In this document: positions 8,813 through 10,978 of the stretch, piece by piece
Layout: each line of letters begins with the position of its first letter
Position numbering within the stretch: the first letter of the stretch is position 1
NCBI GenBank assembly: GCA_026391755.1
Contig: JAPLDN010000253.1
Location: 1 to 10,978, forward strand
Length of the DNA: 10,978 bases
From: Bacteroidota bacterium
GTDB taxonomy: Bacteria > Bacteroidota > Bacteroidia > Bacteroidales > FEN-979
Direction: 5' to 3'
Notes under the pieces: generated by a model
Database searches by the model: none
Seen by the model: the letters and a program-made list of their open reading frames with translations, nothing else
What the model was told of the DNA's origin: nothing
Position numbers and translations under genes: made by a program

Positions 8813-8882
8813 ATCCAGCTATCCAGTTATCGGTGCGAAGCGCCTGATCTGCAGCTACGCTGCGATAACTGGATAGCTGGAT
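8813..8882. repeat. Perfect 20-bp inverted repeat built from octamers
   Basis: The left arm ATCCAGCTATCCAGTTATCG (8813-8832) is the exact reverse complement of the right arm (8863-8882). Each arm is made of near-identical octamers (ATCCAGCT, ATCCAGTT). The 30-base loop holds two smaller self-pairing stretches: GCG-AAG-CGC (8835-8843) and CAGC-TAC-GCTG (8852-8862). The element fills most of the 107-base spacer between aspS and the lipoprotein gene. It could fold in RNA and end or stabilise the aspS transcript, but no T-tract follows, so a classic intrinsic terminator is doubtful. A REP-like or miniature mobile repeat is the main alternative. Confidence 0.85.
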
Positions 8883-8913
8883 TCACTTTCTCAAAATCGA
8901 AAATCCGACCATT

Positions 8914-9285
8914 ATGAAACAACTATTAAGCATAATTCTCATCAGCGCTGTGATCGTTCTGACTTCCTGCGGTGGCAATGCGGAACTGAAAAAGGATGCT
9001 AAAAACATTGCAGTTGCAATGTGCAGGAATATTGAAACAATGAACAACCTGAAGGCGGTGAATCCGGGAGATTCCCTGAAGGTAATACAGTTGCGCGCCA
9101 AGGAAAAACAGGCTGAGGTGGAAATGACTGTGCTTTACCAGGAATTCAAAGCAAAATATAAAGATAAAATGTCGGATAAGAAGTTCAGCGAAGATTTCGC
9201 GAAGGAACTTCGCAAAGCCATGCTTGATTGTCCTTATCTTTCAAAAGAAGACAGGGCCAGCTTCGAGAAAGATATAAACAAGTAG
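8914..9285 (+). CDS. Small lipoprotein of unknown function
   Basis: I do not recognise a family for this 123-residue protein. It begins with MKQ, a hydrophobic stretch (residues 4-16) and the lipobox LTSC, so signal peptidase II should cleave before C19 and the mature protein would be lipid-anchored. The residues after the cysteine are GGN rather than acidic. The remaining hundred residues are rich in Lys, Glu and Ala and look helical (about 24-46, 55-85 and 88-122), with a short Asn-Pro-Gly-Asp turn at 50-53. Two further cysteines, C37 and C106, sit in the first and last helices and could form a disulfide in the periplasm. The U32 gene follows after 36 bases, so co-transcription is plausible. 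No promoter box is clear upstream. The lipoprotein call is firm; the role is unknown. Confidence 0.85.
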   Translation: MKQLLSIILISAVIVLTSCGGNAELKKDAKNIAVAMCRNIETMNNLKAVNPGDSLKVIQLRAKEKQAEVEMTVLYQEFKAKYKDKMSDKKFSEDFAKELRKAMLDCPYLSKEDRASFEKDINK

Positions 9286-9310
9286 ATCCGGGATGCGGGA
9301 TAACCGGATC
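9285..9310. repeat. Short palindrome with 7-bp periodic units
   Basis: GATCCGG (9285-9291), which includes the last base of the lipoprotein stop codon, pairs exactly with CCGGATC (9304-9310) around a 12-base loop. The stretch also reads as heptads, CCGGGAT then GCGGGAT, followed by the related AACCGGAT. It lies between the lipoprotein stop and the U32 start. No T-tract follows, so it is not a normal terminator. Confidence 0.6.
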
Positions 9311-9321
9311 ATCAGATATCG

Positions 9322-10569
9322 ATGAAACACAAACCCAACATCGAGATCACGGCTCCTGTAGGTACATGGGAGTCTTTGCAGGCCGCAATACAGGCTGGTG
9401 CGAATTCTGTTTACTTCGGCATTGGCGTGCTGAATATGCGCGCCCGTTCATCCATAAATTTCAGCCTGCGTGACCTGGTTAAGATTTCACGTATCTGCCG
9501 TAAACAAGGGGTACGCACATATTTAACGCTTAATACGGTCATCTTCTACAATGAAATGAAGGAGATGAAAAAGATGGTTGACTCGGCTTTGAAGAACGGC
9601 ATTAGTGCGATCATAGCTTCCGACCAGGCGGTGATACAGTATGCCCGTTCGGCGGGGATGGAAGTCCATATGTCGACCCAGGCGAACATCACAAATCTGG
9701 AAGCAGTAAAATACTGGTCTCAGTTTTCAGGGACTATGGTGACCGCCCGTGAACTGAGCCTTGAACAGGTGGCTGCAATCCACCGTTCCATCATCCGCCA
9801 GAAAATTAAAGGGCCAACAGCTGAACCGGTTAAACTGGAAGTCTTTGCCCACGGAGCATTATGCATGGCGGTTTCAGGGAAATGTTATCTGAGCCTTGAT
9901 CATTATAATGCCTCTGCTAACCGCGGCGCCTGCTACCAGACCTGCCGCAGGCCTTATAAAGTCACCGACTCCGATGGGGAGATCGAACTCGTGGTCGACA
10001 ATGAATATATTATGTCGCCCAAAGATCTTTGTACTATTGGATTCCTTGACAGGATTATTAGCGCCGGAGTTTCGGTACTGAAGATCGAAGGCCGCGGCCG
10101 CAGTCCGGAATACGTTAAAACAGTGGTTTCGTGTTACAGGGAAGCTGTGGATGCCGTTCTCGAAGGGACGTATAACCAGGAGAAAGTCGAAGGCTGGATC
10201 AACAGGCTTAAAACTGTTTACAACCGCGGTTTTTGGGACGGGTATTACCTTGGCAGGAAAATGGGAGAATGGGCCGGGCAGCATGGTTCTGTTGCTACAA
10301 CCACCAAAGAGTATGTTGGAAAGGTTACCAACTATTATAAAAAACTGAAAGTTGCCGAGATAAAAATGGAATCAGGTAAGCTTTCAAAAGGTGACAGGAT
10401 ATATATCCAGGGTCCCACAACCGGGGTTGTTGAATTTACAGTCCCCGGGATCCGGGTGGAGCTGAACGAAGTAAAAAAAACGGTGAAGGGAGAATTTTGT
10501 TCTGTCGCCGTGGATATCATGCTTCGCCGGGCCGATAAGGTGTATAAAATTAATGTGACTGGTGACTAG
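9322..10569 (+). CDS. U32 family protein, TrhP/YegQ-like, probable RNA hydroxylation factor
   Basis: This cytoplasmic protein of 415 residues belongs to the family long called peptidase U32. Characterised members include TrhP (tRNA U34 hydroxylation, E. coli YegQ, about 450 residues), RlhA (23S rRNA C2501 hydroxylation) and UbiU/UbiV (ubiquinone synthesis); proteolysis is not well supported for them. The N-terminal barrel starts with ITAPVGTWESLQAAIQAGANSVYFG (9-33). The family signature VFAHGALCMAVSGKCYLS lies at 174-191, then NRGACYQTCRRPY (200-212), MSPKDLC (231-237) and LKIEGRGRSPEYV. Cysteines 181, 188, 204 and 237 have the spacing expected for the [4Fe-4S] ligands of this family. The last 90 residues (about 325-410) form the small C-terminal beta domain. 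A TAA at 9301-9303 in frame leaves ATG 9322 as the first start. Overall layout is closest to TrhP, but I cannot separate it from RlhA-like proteins by eye. Confidence 0.9.
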   Translation: MKHKPNIEITAPVGTWESLQAAIQAGANSVYFGIGVLNMRARSSINFSLRDLVKISRICRKQGVRTYLTLNTVIFYNEMKEMKKMVDSALKNGISAIIASDQAVIQYARSAGMEVHMSTQANITNLEAVKYWSQFSGTMVTARELSLEQVAAIHRSIIRQKIKGPTAEPVKLEVFAHGALCMAVSGKCYLSLDHYNASANRGACYQTCRRPYKVTDSDGEIELVVDNEYIMSPKDLCTIGFLDRIISAGVSVLKIEGRGRSPEYVKTVVSCYREAVDAVLEGTYNQEKVEGWINRLKTVYNRGFWDGYYLGRKMGEWAGQHGSVATTTKEYVGKVTNYYKKLKVAEIKMESGKLSKGDRIYIQGPTTGVVEFTVPGIRVELNEVKKTVKGEFCSVAVDIMLRRADKVYKINVTGD

Positions 10570-10582
10570 TGAAGGTGCCGGC

Positions 10583-10610
10583 AATCGTAAATCATAATTC
10601 GTAATTCATC
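10583..10610. repeat. Four degenerate 7-bp tandem repeats
   Basis: The spacer reads as four heptads in a row: AATCGTA, AATCATA, ATTCGTA, ATTCATC. They begin 14 bases after the U32 stop and run into the CATCTTTG box in front of the PHP gene. The repeat differs in unit sequence from the three other spacer repeats in this window. Confidence 0.6.
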
Positions 10611-10614
10611 TTTG
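10607..10614 (+). promoter_or_regulatory. Possible -7 element before the PHP gene (CATCTTTG)
   Basis: CATCTTTG matches TAnnTTTG at all but the first base. It ends three bases before the forced ATG at 10618, so if it is used the transcript would start at or next to the start codon. No TTTG box is visible about 20 bases upstream. Confidence 0.3.
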
Positions 10615-10617
10615 TAA

Positions 10618-10978
10618 ATGCTCTTCAACCTCCACACCCACACACGATGGTCAGACGGTTCCTCGGAACCGGAAAGGTATATTGAGGAAGCCTTGCGCCA
10701 GGGTTTTACGGTATTGGGGTTCAGCGACCATTCCCCGGTTCCTTTCGAAAATTCTTTTGCCTTAAAGGAAAAGAACCTCCCGCTATACTGCCGTGCGATC
10801 AGGGATCTGCAGAAGAAACTCTCCTCTCCCTCATCCGCAGAAAAAACAATTGAAATCCTGCTGGGTATTGAGATCGATTTCATCCCCGGCATGACCACAT
10901 CCTTTAAAGAGCAGAGGCAGAAACATCATTTTGATTATACTATAGGCTCGGTACACCTGGTTCGTGATGAAAACCATG
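10618..10978 (+). CDS. PHP-domain histidinol-phosphatase-like protein, 5' part
   Basis: Only the first 120 residues are in the window; the frame stays open to its end. The protein resembles HisJ/HisK-type histidinol phosphatases of the PHP superfamily, which remove phosphate from L-histidinol phosphate in histidine synthesis using a metal cluster in the cytoplasm. The metal-binding motifs appear in order: NLHTHTRWSDG at 4-14 (H6, H8, D13), GFSDHSPVPF at 34-43 (H38), LLGIEIDF at 81-88 (E85) and IGSVHLV at 109-115 (H113). A TAA stop at 10615-10617 lies directly in front of and in frame with the ATG, so the start cannot be further upstream, and the HTH motif at residue 6 excludes a later one. 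No other histidine gene is visible nearby. Other PHP phosphoesterases are possible, but the GIEIDF and SVH spacing favours the histidinol-phosphatase group. Confidence 0.85.
   Translation, partial: MLFNLHTHTRWSDGSSEPERYIEEALRQGFTVLGFSDHSPVPFENSFALKEKNLPLYCRAIRDLQKKLSSPSSAEKTIEILLGIEIDFIPGMTTSFKEQRQKHHFDYTIGSVHLVRDENH

Noticed and set aside
6980..10610. CRISPR array suggested by repeated short motifs
   Set aside because: The repeats are 7-20 bases, differ between spacers, lie between unrelated genes, and show no regular repeat-spacer pattern or cas genes.

Overview
The window comes from a member of the Bacteroidota, probably a Bacteroidales-like lineage. Four things point there. The first gene ends in a type IX secretion sorting domain. 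The second is a very large alpha-2-macroglobulin of the Bacteroidota type. No start codon has a Shine-Dalgarno sequence in front of it. The spacers contain TAnnTTTG-type promoter elements. All genes visible here are on the + strand, and no gene-free stretch is longer than about 110 bases.

Layout: (1) the 3' part of a secreted glycoside hydrolase family 53 endo-galactanase with a C-terminal T9SS type A sorting domain (3-731); (2) a 2057-residue exported alpha-2-macroglobulin-like protein (801-6974) whose thioester motif appears to be lost; (3) aspartyl-tRNA synthetase, aspS (7061-8806); (4) a 123-residue lipoprotein of unknown function (8914-9285); (5) a U32-family protein of the kind now linked to RNA hydroxylation, with four candidate iron-sulfur cysteines (9322-10569); (6) the 5' part of a PHP-domain histidinol-phosphatase-like gene (10618 to the window end).

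The genes do not form one obvious pathway. The first two act outside the cytoplasm (galactan breakdown, and protease trapping or envelope protection). AspS and the U32 protein both serve translation. The PHP protein is probably metabolic. The lipoprotein and the U32 gene are 36 nt apart with no promoter seen between them, so they may be co-transcribed.

The genes are mostly ordinary. The most unusual structure is between them. Each of the four spacers from 6975 onward carries a short-period (7-8 bp) repeat or palindrome, each with a different unit. The strongest is a perfect 20-bp inverted repeat built from octamers, downstream of aspS. I see no CRISPR array, transposase, phage gene, defence system, tRNA or rRNA.
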